64,000 bases of DNA from Hoplostethus atlanticus (taxonomy: Eukaryota > Chordata > Actinopteri > Trachichthyiformes > Trachichthyidae). Numbering within the stretch: the stretch's first letter is position 1; each line of letters begins with the position of its first letter. A program made the position numbers and the translations under genes. The notes beneath the pieces were generated by a model that saw only the letters and a program-made list of their open reading frames with translations, was not told where the DNA came from and did no database searches. Below are positions 12,661 through 31,247 of this stretch, piece by piece. The stretch spans positions 1,302,501 through 1,366,500 of the forward strand of contig JAXDDX010000018.1 of the NCBI GenBank assembly GCA_034670405.1, read 5' to 3'.

Positions 12661-15600
12661 TCATTTCTTTTTTGGTGTTGCTTTTGAATCAGCTTTGGAT
12701 CCTGAGAGGCCATTTTCTGTGTTGTCGATCCCTGATGAAGTTACAAGGCACTCCCTGCAGTTGGTTTAAAACAGATGAGGATAATGTTAGGACTGTAGAT
12801 ACAGCGCAGCTAAAAGAGACAACTTGCTACTATATAATAGTATAGAGATGAAATGGGTGTGTTGATAAAAATAGACATTCATTTTAAATTAAGGTGGTTG
12901 TCATGACTCACTTTTTCTCCTCAAGCTTGGCAAGAACGAAGAGAGTGAAGTTCTTGATCAACATGAAGCCCATCAACAGCGCGATGCCTCCACCCACTGC
13001 TGAGGCTATGATGATGGTCAGGGTGTTGTCCACCACCTTCACTACAGACATAAACATAAGAACAGTATAATGACGGCAGCAAAGATTGAATACAAGTTTA
13101 ATGGAGAATTATAATAGATGCATCATCGTTATCGTTATGCAGCCCTGGCTGTTTTTTCTGTATGGAGAACCCAGGTCTGGTCCCATCTGTTAACGTGGTG
13201 CCTAACTTCTCCACAGGGGATAAGAGCAGCAGCATAGCCCTGGCTGAAGCCTTATAAGCCTAGATATGGCCCTTACCAGGGAAGTTACCCCCCTATGCCT
13301 GAAACACCAAAAAATACATACATATACATACAGTACATACATAAGCTATGATATTAAATGTCTTTGGGATTTTTCAAATATTATTCAGAATTCTTCTAGG
13401 AAGCAGCACTGAGGACCACGACTCCCCTCTTCTTAATTGGTAAATGTTTGGTTTCTCCTGTTGGTTTCCCTTGTGGGAGATTTGTAGGGTTGCCAACTCA
13501 TCCTCAAAGCAGTGAAAGTGCAGTTAAATTTAACAGCGTATCGTGGCAATGTTTTAGTAAACAGTGGTGTTTAGCATTTGATTAAACTGGCAAATTGCCA
13601 TTACATTAGCATCACCGTCTATTATTAAGGACTGAGACCACTCACACTCGTCCACCACAATGAGGGTGAAGATGGCACTGTGGTTCTTGTACTTCTCTTT
13701 GGGATTGCGTCCAAAGCAGGTGTACTCGCCCTCGTCGTCGAAGGTGATGTTCCACAGCAAGATGGAGATGTTGTTGTGGTTGTTCATGCCCACAAACTCC
13801 ACCCGCTCCCGATATACACTCACATGGGGCTGCACCGTCTCCGACGCAATCACCGACTCACACACCTGAGTGGACCAGCAAGCTGTCAATCATCCACAAC
13901 TAGGGACAAATGAAAAAACCTGAACAGATACACGTCATCACTATATTCTAGTAATCCCAGTCTGCAGACACATGAAGGAGGCCAAGTGTGGTCCTTACCT
14001 TGGTCATGGTGCCGTTTTCATTGAACTGCCAGTTGAAGTAGAGATTCTGGATGCCGATACAGCTGGCGTACGTGCAAGGCAACATGACCGTGCTCCCATT
14101 CACTGCCTCCAGGATGGGAATCTTCCCTACAGACATCTCTAGGGCCTGGGCAGACCACACACCTGAGACGGATGGGGAGTACAAAACATGTTATTTTAAT
14201 ACCAGGATAAGCCAGAATCCACTGTAGTCTACGATCTCATCAAATGACACATCCTCTTTTCCTCTCCTCTTTCATGGACACTTATGGATCGCCCTTTTCT
14301 ATTCTGTCCCTTTGCACACAAGTGAATTTGTAAGAAAATAGCAAGTCATTGTTGGATTGATACTGAACCAGCCAATCGAAGGATATTGACCCCCAGATAG
14401 TGTCAAAGTACCTACAAAGGTTTTCTTTGTGTATATATCAACTAATACTGTCCAAAAATGGATCAACATAAAATGCAAACTCTAAATCAAGAAAACAAAA
14501 TCTGATAAGAAAGCCACCTTGTAATGGGAGTGATGATTGGCATCATAGGCTGACAGCCACAACAACACCCATTACAGCCTACGGACCTGTTGTACAACAA
14601 TATTTATAACTATACGAGAGGGCAACTCGACACAAACATTACACACCATCACACACTCTAGTGCATGAGTCAGACCTTTGCAATAAAACGTGCTCCTCCC
14701 ATTTACATTCTACTGAGGTGTGATGTAGGTCTCTAAAACATCATGTCAGCAACTTGAAATGCATGGAGACATAAATGTGGCTTCTCTCAACCCAGTGAAC
14801 AAGGCAATATTATCCCCCGATGTCCCACAATAATAGCAGTATTCAAAGATGTAACATCTCCCTGAACTCCTTGATGACAAAACCATGTCATTTGTCATTT
14901 CCATTCATGCTATCAACAGTGTATCTGTCACAGATGAGGCCTGTTTGCTCTTGTATGCCCCTTTAAGCAATTTTGCAATTTTAAATAGACAGACACAAAC
15001 AGTGACACGCAGAGCAGGGTCGAGTACTTCCTGTAATCTGTCTCAACCTCTACATTTACACTCGTGTTAGTAAAAGTGAGTACTGATTGGTTGCTTCAGA
15101 AGTGTCTTTGTGAGATTGTGAGATATCCCAGTTAAATACACAATCTGCTCGTGACAGTTTATGCATAAGCTCCTTGGATGGGGTTTTTATTTTCTGGCCA
15201 AGTCACAAAATCCATAGTCCTATCTGAAGGATAAGAATGGTAAAAGTTAAGGCACAATAACAATCTGCCTCACACATACCGAAACATAGGATACAAGACT
15301 CTTCGCACCAAAATGCACAGCCAACGATCATACATTTTATAGCTAAATTTGTTGAAACTCTGCTATTAGGATCATCTAAGGAAGAATCACATCCTTTACT
15401 TGCAGAAAACATTAAAGTATAAAACAAGTGCACTTGTCTGGTTGGCAGCAGGCCTGTACTTTGTACAAGCCTAGTGTAGACACAAGCTCATTATCCTCAC
15501 TACTTGGCCGTTTAGTTTGTGCAAAGCATTTCTTTTAGAGGACATCAAAAGCAACCCATAAGTGACCATTATGATTTAATACAAATTGGATTCATGTCAT

Positions 15601-18600
15601 AAACCACAGGCGGTCTGAATCTCTCAAAAACATGCACAGGCAAACAAAATAAATTTGTTATGAAACTCTCAAATCCTGTGTATTACACAGAATTGAATGA
15701 CACTGTTTTACCGATACACTGTAATAACTTAATTCTGCTTAACTTGTGTAGGCACACATCTATTAATTAAATCACTAGATGACTCCACGTCTTTCAGACA
15801 AACTAGCTGTTTTAGTAATTAAACATACTCACAGACTAGTGTGCCTACTCACATAGTGGAACTGCCTGTGGTGCTGTTGTAGTGTATTCCTAACCTCATT
15901 CATTACTTAAGCTACTATAAACATCACAGATCATATGCCAATGATGATTCAGTGGGTGTGGCTATATGAAGCATCCTATTTATAAATGGCTGGCAAAAAC
16001 ATGACTCAGCAGTTTTTGCTGGTGTTATTTAGGTACTGTGAACTTGACCCCTAAAGCAATACCAACTTTGAGCCCTAGATGGCTCACCGATATTAAGTCA
16101 AATTAAGTACTGCTTAATGGCAAAACTAAACATAAACCATGTTTACGCTCCCAACCAGTTAGGCTGCATCATGATAAAATGACCAAACATCAATACATTC
16201 ATGTATTGTATGTCTGTTATTGGCCTATGATTAGTAACACAAAAGCATCCAGTCACAAAATCCTGCCGATGTGACGATTCTAAATAAGAGAGGAAGAAAT
16301 GTGCTGTGTGCCTTGGGAAGACTGTCACTACGCACCAGGAGACACAGACAGCACGTTAAAGGTGTGGTGGGGTGGCACTGAAATCCCAGGACCTCCCATC
16401 CGCTCTAACAATCAAATAAAAATGGATCAGTTTGAGGAAAGGCTGGCTCTTCTCCTTCTCTTGATTAATTCCAGGCTCAGCGATGATTCCGCCTCCCCAT
16501 CTAGCGGCTCCGTAATTGTATTCCCAGGCATGTGTCAAGATGTCAGGTCCTAGCAAAGATTTAAATAATTTCAGCAGGTCAAGGACATGAGTCTGAGACG
16601 CACTCTGTCATATTTCCACCTCTTTTGCATCACTCAAGGACCTTGTATATTTTATGCTGCCATCTAGTGTATAAAGTGTAAAGCACACGCTCACCAGGCG
16701 CTGCACAGAACACAAACAGATGCAGTGGTTTTTATAGAGCAAGCGTACCACTTCTCACACAGGCCTAAACATGATAAATGGTTGCTGGAGCTGCTGTAAC
16801 ACTTTCTCCCTCTGGACTTCTCTCCAATTTCCTAAACTTCCCACTTGATTTGCCCTGCGGCGTGACCATTCCTGTGATTCTGCACCTCTGTTTTCCGCAT
16901 GCTCTGTTACGCATCATTCACAACACGGTCAAGGTCAACTTCTGGACAAGCTCCAATGCAGCAATTAGGCATAACATATTGCTGTGAACTCTAGAGGAGG
17001 CTAAACACAGCGAAGGAGGGCGTATGTATGAATGCATTATTATCAGTTCCTTGTAATCTAAATCTTGTTTTCTCGCGAACTCGCTCTCTTCAATCACTTT
17101 CTACTCTGGCCCAATGCAGCACAGTGATCTTGCAGAAACACTGATAGAAACAGTGGGAGAAAGCAGTAGCATCTCTCACTCGCCTCTCACTTTCTCTCAT
17201 ATAATTCGGTGTCACCATCAGTTTGTCTGATTATTTTTTGCTATATTTCTAGGCTTTTTTCACACTTGCTTTTCTATTTTTGTTTTGCAATTCTCCATTT
17301 TCATGCAATCCTGTTTCCCTCTGTGTGTCCTAATGTTTGTTATCCATTATAGCACCTTGTTTGTATTAGTGTAGTTAGAACTGAAGCTGCTGGCCTAGAG
17401 AACGAGAACACTACAGAACAAATACAGTGAAATATGAAGTTATATGTTGAAAGATATGTCATCATTTGTGTTTTGTCATATTTGTCATATATTCAAACAA
17501 AAGAATCTTCACGCACCCTTTATTCAGGGCATGAGCACATTGTTTCATGTTTGATATTCTTATCTAGGTTTTCCTTGAAACTTTTGTTTTGCAAAGTAAA
17601 CACTTGCCTGAGGTAAAAGTAGAACAGTGGTGCTCTAGTTTCTAGCCTACATGTGTCACCTTTATAAGAGCACTTCTAGCATGAATCTGCATAGTGTTAC
17701 TCCACTTAGGCTTTTATATATAAAATATATATTTCAGTGCAAGACCTCACACACTATACTATGGCGCTAGGCGACATCCATAGAGGTTCAGGAAATCAAC
17801 ATGGATTGACCCCGCTGTAGGCCAAGAGTGTGAGAGAGGGAATGCAGAAAGGACAACTCAAGATTTGAACTGTTGGGGTTTCCAGTGCAATTTTTAAGTT
17901 ATAATACAACACAATGAGTGACTTAAAGGGGAACAGAACTTGATCTAAAAAATCACATGTGTAATTCCTATTGTCTAGGATAGTCAAATCAATATCTGTG
18001 AACAAGAGCAACTAAGACATGAGATCTGCCTGATTTTGTGGACTGATTTTGTTTGCGGTGTTGTCCGTTCTGAGTCCAATGCCCAGAAAAACTCCCCAGC
18101 TGCTCCCCCAGTCACTATTACCATCTTCCCCATGTCATTCTCTAAGCAGCAGATCCAGACTTAATACCACATGACATACTATACTATACTACGTATATAT
18201 TGTGGGCACCAGTTGGAAAAAAGCTGACAGTTCAATCAGAATAAAAGCTTTTGGGCATCTGATAAACTAAAATCAAGTTTGTTCCATTGCAGTTGTTGTA
18301 GCAACTTTCTCTCTGCAGTGCTTGGCCACCTGCACCTGCTGATTAAGGCTCACATGCAGCTTTTGTTAGGTGGTCAAAGTAATACTGCACCTGTGAACAC
18401 AAAACTGCTTTGCTTGTTCTGAAAAAAAATCATACATGGGATTTTTGCTGGGATGAAGCTATCTGAGAAGTCAAACTTTTTAATGCATTTTGGTGTACTA
18501 TTGTTGCTCCATACGTAAAAGTAGGTTTGGAAAATTCAAGGAATTATAATGAGTGATCTGACAACCAGGCATTAGAGAGACATGAGTTTTATATACTGAG

Positions 18601-19756
18601 TTAAATCTATTTTATAATCTTCAAAAGAAGCCAAATGTCAGTGGCCACCTAATTACTAAAGCAGGAGAAATGCAAGATGATTTGATGATGATGATGATTA
18701 TATGCCATTACTATGAAAATAATGGGTATCCCTTCTAGCCAATCAGAATCCAGTATCCACACAGGCCCCAGGATCATACAGTGATAAAGCATACAGCAGA
18801 GGCTATCACCATCCCCATCTCCACCACCAGTAACACCTCTGGTCTGGATGCTGACCGTTACACTGCCAAAAAAACCAGAGCCTGATTCAGGACTTTAAGA
18901 CTCAAATTTACACAACAAGATAAAAAAAAGTCCCACCACCAAATGTTTTACCGGTTCTTAAGAGAGTCGTTGCTCTGGCTGACTTGCAGATACGGAGACA
19001 GATACGGAGACAGGTCCTGTACGCTGTGAATGGCTAGGCCTAGTCTAGAGTGTCTGACACAGCTTTTCCATCACAAGGCCACTTTCTTCTGCAGGACATT
19101 CAGTCTCACCCCAAACCCTCACAAAGCCAATATGGGTCAAATATGACCCCAACTCTTTGACGACAACAATTTTAGCTACACCAGCCACAAAATACGCTCT
19201 CAATGGCTTTATTCCTTTTTTTTGTGAAACATAATCGTGTCATTTCTCTTATCAAGCAGAGCCAGCAGCCCTTTGCACGTGAAACGCATCCTTATGAAAA
19301 AAAATTCACAACAAATCACTCAGGAAGAGCAAAGTCATCGTCACAAAAACAAAATGCCACTGTATCCAATATCTAATATGAAAACACACTGAACGCACTA
19401 AATAAACTTACAACTATGGTCCAGAGCAGATGAAGGTCAATGTTAGGAGATTTGGAAAAGCCACAGCAGCATCGGTCCACAAACTACACAGATGCACACT
19501 GATGAAGAACACAAAACAAGGCGAGCTCTCTGTAATTCTTAAGGGGAATTGGGTGGAAAATGACAAAATATGAGAGTTTTCAAAAAGAGGGGCATGAGGC
19601 ACGGTGCGCATGAATGGTGTTATAACGACCACGGAGCAAGCAGAGAAAGGTGACGTGAAGATGGATATTACCAAGCAGCAAAGAGAAGATCACGCTGGTG
19701 GCTGTGCGCGTGGGGTGCAGCCTCGTGGGTTCAACCCCATTCCACTTGACCTCCAT
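12661..19756 (-). CDS. scn4b: Sodium channel subunit beta-4, five coding exons
   Basis: Auxiliary beta-4 subunit of voltage-gated sodium channels, a plasma-membrane type I protein with one extracellular V-type Ig domain. Exons on the minus strand: 19672-19756, 13999-14162, 13646-13865, 12912-13041 and 12661-12754 (TGA at 12661-12663). All joins use GT-AG and phases match (1, 0, 1, 2), giving 230 aa against 228 in human. The start at 19756 has a strong Kozak context (gccATGG), though the frame stays open upstream. Signal peptide is about residues 1-35, with likely cleavage after SAQA. The Ig cysteines are C58 and C133; C63 matches the free cysteine that in mammals links to the alpha subunit. 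Sequons are at N50, N115 and N122. The membrane segment is about 163-185. The tail ECLVTSSG...DNTENGLSGSKA closely follows human SCN4B, separating it from SCN2B. Intron 1 is 5.5 kb; the others are 133, 604 and 157 bp. Without splicing at 12911 the frame stops immediately. A candidate poly(A) signal (minus AATAAA) is at 12322-12327. Confidence 0.95.
14163..19671 (-). other. scn4b intron 1
   Basis: A 5.5 kb intron between the signal-peptide exon and the first Ig exon, without a recognisable nested gene. A short GAT run lies at 18675-18699. Confidence 0.8.
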
Positions 19757-20620
19757 GGCAGTCGGATCTGCTCCAAAACAAAAACTGCTGTGGGATCCAG
19801 CCCGGGCTCCGGAGACTTGTATTGTCCTTTTTTCGAAATAGACTCTGTGTCTGTCCGTCTGTGCGGCAGTATAGACTTGCAACCCCCCGAACACACCTCT
19901 GGTCTCTCCGGCCGCCTGATTCGAATCTGGAAGCTGCTGTCTGGGTGTCTGGTTCCCAAAGAGGCACGTCCAAATGTTACACCTCGTCCTAGGTGCAGTG
20001 AGCCTGCCTGCCAGCCCCCACAGCGCTCCTGTGAGAGAAACTGTAGGTTAGACAGAGGGCAGAGAGGAGAGGGGGGAAAAGGGAAGGAAGAGAGACAGAG
20101 AGAGAGTGGAGGAGAGGGAAGGGATGGGAAGGGATGGGAAGAGGGAGCAACTTAAAGAAAAAGTTGATAAGCTGCAATCCATATAGGAGATAGGAGAGCT
20201 ACAATAAAAAACAGATAGTGACAGTACAATGAAAAGTTGGAGCACACATATAATGTGTGTGTGGTGTGTGTGTGCGTACATGCACATACATACTCTTTCC
20301 ATACATCATACATTTGCTCTTTTCTTGTGTGCAAGAGAGCTTGGAAAGAGAGATGTGAAAACCTGCATTGGTAGCAGGAGCGATTCCTAGCATTGCCATA
20401 CATACCTACCGACCCTCCTCCTGTGGCTGGCGTTCACTCAGAGGCCGGCAGGCTGACTGCACGGCTGAATCAATGTGGACGGTGCAGCAGCGGCGGCAGA
20501 GCAGAGCGGCGAACACTCACTGCGCACAGTCAGGGTTCAGTCAAGGAGAATCCAGCCCAGCCAGCGCTTTCACTGCAGAGACAGCCACATCGCAGCAACC
20601 CAGCTGGGAGCGAGAGACAG

Positions 20621-20621
20621 T

Positions 20622-20653
<32 letters not shown>
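20621..20653. repeat. (GA)n microsatellite
   Basis: GA dinucleotide run upstream of scn4b. Confidence 0.9.
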
Positions 20654-20654
<1 letters not shown>

Positions 20655-20891
20655 GGAGAGGCAGATGAACAGGAGTGCTGCAGCAGTACACCTAATGACA
20701 CAAGGCTGCTGCTCCTCTTCCTGGACAGCAGAGCCCAAACGAAGCTGTCCCTCTGGCTATCTCTCAACTTTTTTCCCTGCCCTCTCCTTTGGCTCCGTGC
20801 CACTTCTCCCCCCCTCCCTTCTCTCTCTGTCTTTCCCCCTCTCACCCCCACCCCTCTCATTCTCTTTCTCTTCCATCACCCCCTTTCACTG

Positions 20892-20894
<3 letters not shown>

Positions 20895-20934
<40 letters not shown>
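20895..20934. repeat. (CT)n microsatellite
   Basis: Twenty CT units inside a longer pyrimidine-rich stretch. Confidence 0.95.
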
Positions 20935-20936
<2 letters not shown>

Positions 20937-21348
20937 TCCCCCACCCTCCTCCCAATCTCCTGACTCGGGGCGTGTATGCAGACTCAGGCACTTTTGTCAG
21001 AGTGTTTGTGAAGATCAGAGAAAGTTCTGCAGTGCAGGTTGAGGACGAGGTGGTGAAATACAGCCCCGGGGGGCAAAAGCCAGGCGTGTGAGAGCAGCCC
21101 ATTCATAACTATACAACTATTACGCTCTCACACGGACACGTCTCCATATCCTGCCTGTATACGTCTTTTCTCCCTCTATTAAGGTTTCATAATGCAATGT
21201 GACAGAAGTGGGAGGCGGCATGATGACAAACTAGTTATCTTCTCTGTTGTCCTGATCACTAAAAATGAGAGGAAATGCTTCTGTTGGTGCACCTGCAATG
21301 TGACTGTGACTTTGAAAGCTCCTATTCATCACCGCTATTCCCATTCCT

Positions 21349-21351
<3 letters not shown>

Positions 21352-21385
<34 letters not shown>
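21352..21385. repeat. (CT)n microsatellite
   Basis: CT dinucleotide run about 0.4 kb from the previous one. Confidence 0.95.
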
Positions 21386-21389
<4 letters not shown>

Positions 21390-22640
21390 TCTGTCTCTCT
21401 CTCTGCACTTATCCTTTCCTATGATAGATTGACAGAGTTGAGTTTCCTGTGACTCTGCATTTCTCTCCCTCCTGCATCCTCTCCTCTCCTCTCCTCTCCC
21501 TCTCCCTCGGTTTTTACATGATGCTATTGCTATGGTGGACAGAAACAATGAGCGTCCCCGGCTCTAGTCAAGAGTCATATTCCCCTGGCTCAGGATAATC
21601 AACCTCCTCAGCCAGTTGTGTCCCATCCAACGGCCAGAAGGTCAAACTGCGTTGTACGGCGGGAGGTATTCGTTACTCTGTTTGCGATTAGTGGGATGCA
21701 GCTGCAAGTGCATTAGGATATGAGGCATCATATCAATATTGTCATTCACAATAAGCTGGGCCCCTTTCCCATAAATGTAGACAACAACAGCTGACCAGTG
21801 CCTTTCTGTCTGCGCCATTTACTGCAGAACATTGCAGAGGAATCGCTTACCTCAGAGTTTTCAGATTTGATCGGTCCTTTTAACGCTGATTAGTCAGCAA
21901 CTTGTAAAGGAGGAGGACAGACAAACCTAATACTAACATGGTATTGCTACTCCATCTGTTTAACACCATGTGACTTTTCAAGGTTTATTTCAGTTTGGCT
22001 CCAGTGAGAAAAAAACGGTTTAAACATATAAACGCATTAGAGGTTGGCATTGGAGGAAAGGAAATAGGTATGTGAAGACGTGGAGGTCTACTGAACGGCA
22101 GAGAGGGGAGCCACTTCCCCCACTGAGACCGTGTGGCAGAGCATGCCATGTGAGCAGGGGTACAGTTACACGAGCAGAGGACGAGGGGGACAGATACCAC
22201 TTCCTCCTCACACTAGGCCCTTTTTTGTTTTTGTTTCTCTGGTTACAGAATTGGTATTTTCTCTACAGGAGAGGAAAAGGTAAAGTTTGCAACTTTATGG
22301 TTTGTAAAGGCTGTAGCTGAAGTTTAAGCTGATACGTAGAGAGACGACAGCTGCAGGTATCTGCCAGATAAGCATTTCTTTTACTTCCTTTGCAAATACT
22401 TTGCATTTTGATCTATTATTCATAGGGCAAGTTATTTCCTGCATCTTTTTACGGGGGAGTCCATTTCATTTGGCAGCTCATGCTACGTTTTGATTGGCAG
22501 ATGTGTGTTGGGTTGATTACATGACAATTTTAGATAATCACATGTCTATTGATGCTCTCATCAAAAGTTCTTGCACCCTTGTTTCTCTGGAATATTTAAA
22601 GAAGTTCAGCAGTATTGCTTCAATGAGCACCAATAGATGC

Positions 22641-22750
22641 TGAGACAGATGACTAACCAAACTGAGACAGATGACTAACCAAACTGAGACAGATGACTAA
22701 CCAAACTGAGACAGATGACTAACCAAACTGAGACAGATGACTAACCAAAG
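22641..22750. repeat. 22-bp minisatellite, five units
   Basis: The unit tgagacagatgactaaccaa + ac is repeated five times without error, except for a final g in the last copy. Confidence 0.97.
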
Positions 22751-23278
22751 CCAAGTGAGCACAATACCAATATCCAGGTTAAAATCTACCGGTGTGAGAA
22801 ATGAGTGCAGCAGGATGTTGAGTGGAATAAATGAATCCTCCCCTCTGTTTCATTAAGCAAATTTGAGCTTGAATCCAGTCATCACCTGCACCTGCATGAA
22901 CAAAACATATACTAATATACTATAATAACTAATGCACAGTCACACAGACTCACACACACTTATACTGCGACAGCGTATAGATACAATCGCGACCACTGAT
23001 CTACACATCTGATCTAGCTCTTCTGTTATGAACATGTAGGCGCAGCATGGTGCGTGGTGACAGCAGGTGGAGTCGGGGGTGGTGTAATGGGTGTGGAGCT
23101 CTAAGTGAGAGATAATGTGGCCAGGCTGCAGGCTCACTGCTCCGCTCTCCATGCCCCTCCACCGGAGTATCATTGCAGCAGTGGTGGGAACTCTTCCAGA
23201 ACTGCAAGGAAAAAAAACAGCGTTTTGCTGCAGAAAGAGAGGGTGCTGCAGACCTGTGCAGGAGTACTGTAACTACAT

Positions 23279-23305
23279 GGGGCGGGGAGGGGGGAAGGGG
23301 GGGGG
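23279..23305 (+). other. Predicted G-quadruplex motif
   Basis: Four runs of 4, 4, 6 and 9 G separated by 1, 1 and 2 bases, a strong match to the intramolecular quadruplex rule. Confidence 0.7.
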
Positions 23306-24678
23306 CATTCGTGGACGATGACACTCTCAAACACAAGCTCACATACTCACAAGCTCACTTACAGATATACATTAATACGTAGTCGCATTTTATCATTCAT
23401 GGATGCCATGTAGACGCACAGTCAGCTTTTAAAAGCACATACTCACACTGTTGGGAGAGTCGGTGTCATCTGCTCTTACTGCAGCAAAATGTCTGCTGCT
23501 CCAAGGGGAAGAGACGAGGACAGGCATCGCAGCACGTATAGTAGTCATTTAAAGAAGTACAAGTGGATGCATGTGCACACACACGAAAGAAATGGCAAAT
23601 GATGCCAGATATTCTACATATGTTATTATAACGCAACTACTTAAATCAATGTCTTTTCATAGCAGATAATATTGATTACCAGGTGACACATTCACTCCAG
23701 TGATTTCACTCATGTACACACACACCTTACTGAACTCTGGCACAAGTCCCACTGAACTGACTCAGTAGTTGTCACATATGATAAAGAAATAAAGCGGGGA
23801 CTTTTAACAGGCAACATCTCCCACGGCTGAACAAGCTTTGATCAAACGTGTTGCAACATGTCTCATTTCTTCCTCATCACCAGCTTTCCCCTTCTCCTGT
23901 TTGTCCTTTTTTCCTAAACCAAGGTGATTGGCTAAAAAAGGTATTCAAAGCATTTCGTGTCACGTGACTTGGTGCAAAATCATTTATCCTGTCACAGTAC
24001 TCAACCCAACCACACAGACACAGACAGAACCTGCTGTTCACCATACAAATATCAATTCCCTGGCAAAGGACTTATGTCACCTGATCACTTGTGCTATATA
24101 CATTGTGTACATCTTTTATCATCTTTTATCATCTGTAAAGTAAATTGGAGTTAAATTGGAGTTGTGTGAACACGTTTGTACTCAATAAGTGTATCCTGGG
24201 TAAAAGAGTCATTGGGAGGCAGCTTGGGTTCGGTGCTGTAGGCCCGGGCAGGTCCCCCATGACGCAGTTCCTCTCCAACCTGCAGGGTAACATCTTGCCA
24301 CATGCTGTACATTTATGTGTCTTCTATTTTACAAGAACAAGGCAACACACATGAAAGTAAGGATTGTATATAGTCAACAGAGAAAACGATACTTCTGTTA
24401 AGGACCGTGAAAAACTAGAGTGTTCATGATACCACCAGGTGGTGATGTCTCCCACACGCTTAATACCAGGAACGACCTGGAAAATGCTGTCTGTCCCTCG
24501 CTTTGGATCTGCCACTCTAATCAAGTACGAATTGCTTTGAAGTAGAAGTAGACTTTGTAAGTAATCCTAATTCTAGGTTAGCATTGTGCTCATGTTTACA
24601 AATCAGGGTTTTGACTTCAACACCACTCAAACCAACTTTTACTAAAAGTGGTATGGACTGAAAACAAAACATGTAACA

Positions 24679-24704
24679 ATATATATATATATATATATAT
24701 ATAT
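24679..24704. repeat. (AT)n microsatellite
   Basis: Pure AT dinucleotide run. Confidence 0.95.
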
Positions 24705-25233
24705 GTGTAAGAGTACATACGAGAATGAGGGCATCAGTATGTTGAGTGGAGAAATGGAAAAAAAAATATCACTCAAAATTTTTATGAACAATGAAAATGA
24801 ATATAATAAGTTAATAAAATACATTAAAACCATTTTAAGTGTCATGTATTTGTTTCTCTTCTTGCATTGGCTTTTTCAGGAAAATATTAAATATCTGAAC
24901 TGAAAATCCTTCTCAAATGTGAGTATAGCTAAATTGCAACATGTAGCTCAACTAGCAGCAGGACTCTGTGTATCCTCATTTCTCTTGAGCATACAGTAGC
25001 AAACTGCAACAACTGCTATAATAAAATCACCACTCTGACGATGCTAAAAGCCTAGCCTATAATTTTCTGTCAGTAATAAAGAGGATAGGGGAACTGAGTG
25101 ATGCACAGCCACACAGGTAGCCAGTGGGAGACGCAGCTTCTGTGGATTTCTACTGACATGTCGGGTTATTACACAAGCTTCTATAAGCAAGCCAGTTCAG
25201 GCCAGGAAATATGATTGGCACACATGTGTGATG

Positions 25234-25276
25234 CCACTCCTAGAGGCATCACACACAGCAATCCCTCTAGGAGTGG
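25234..25276. repeat. Short inverted repeat (hairpin)
   Basis: ccactcctagagg at 25234-25246 pairs perfectly with cctctaggagtgg at 25264-25276 across a 17-base loop. It lies just beyond the likely end of the mpzl2 transcript. Confidence 0.7.
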
Positions 25277-25397
25277 CCTATGGCTGCATGCTGGAGTTTC
25301 ACTCTCCCCCACCCGAGCTCCTCCATTCACTTCAAGAGCTGTTCCACGTTTTCATCAAGATATTCTTCATGCCATTTTGTAATTTCCAAAATAGCTC

Positions 25398-25403
25398 TTT
25401 ATT
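25398..25403 (-). terminator. Candidate mpzl2 poly(A) signal
   Basis: AATAAA on the minus strand about 0.5 kb past the mpzl2 stop codon. It is the nearest plausible signal of this type, but cleavage cannot be confirmed from sequence. Confidence 0.4.
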
Positions 25404-25896
25404 CCAAAACTGCTGAACAGAAATACATATGAAAAACTTTCAGAACTTGATTTATAAAAAGGGTCATGCAAAGCTTATTTAAAAGAGTATATACAAAAAT
25501 CAAAGTATAAAATCACTTGTGCAATATTGCCTTTCTAGTAAACACCATGTTGGTAGACCACTGACTAACCCCATAGTTGACTTGGTGTCATCTCGGGGGC
25601 ACAAGAGAAGTAAAAATAAAAGGCACCTGTTCTCCTATTGCATTTCTAACAGCATCAAAAACTCTCTGAAAAGACGCAGATATAGAAGTATGGTGTTCAC
25701 TGCTGGAAATTTTGTCTTGCCTACTCTCTGATGCATTTAGGAACAGAATGGGAGAATCTGGCAGCAGCACAGATGGGAGACAAAGACTGTATGCACATAT
25801 ACCAAAGTCTCAAGCACTTTTCTACTGAAAAGTGACAGCAACAAGACTGATGGTTATGACAGGAAAGACTGATCCAATCAATGGAATGGACCGGAT

Positions 25897-31247
<5,351 letters not shown>

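Larger units (their letters stand above)
19757..21110 (-). promoter_or_regulatory. scn4b 5' UTR and GA/CT-rich upstream region (inferred)
   Basis: Higher in GC than the flanks and dominated by polypurine/polypyrimidine DNA, including (GA)n at 20621-20653 and (CT)n at 20895-20934. Long open frames here on both strands (for example 20368-21042 on plus) are low-complexity side effects, not genes. Promoter role is inferred from position upstream of scn4b exon 1. Confidence 0.35.
21111..25390. other. Intergenic between scn4b and mpzl2
   Basis: No exon recognised. Holds a minisatellite, a G-quadruplex motif, an AT microsatellite and a short hairpin, each listed separately. Confidence 0.6.

Noticed and set aside
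19604-20155. 183-aa plus-strand open frame
   Set aside because: It is antisense to the scn4b signal-peptide exon and its upstream region, with no domain or splice context.
20368-21042. 224-aa plus-strand open frame, the longest in the window
   Set aside because: Composed of GA and CT microsatellite translation (Arg-Glu and Ser-Leu runs) and lies in the scn4b upstream region.
22641-22750. Short direct repeats resembling a CRISPR array
   Set aside because: Units are contiguous with no spacers, in a vertebrate genome; it is a minisatellite.
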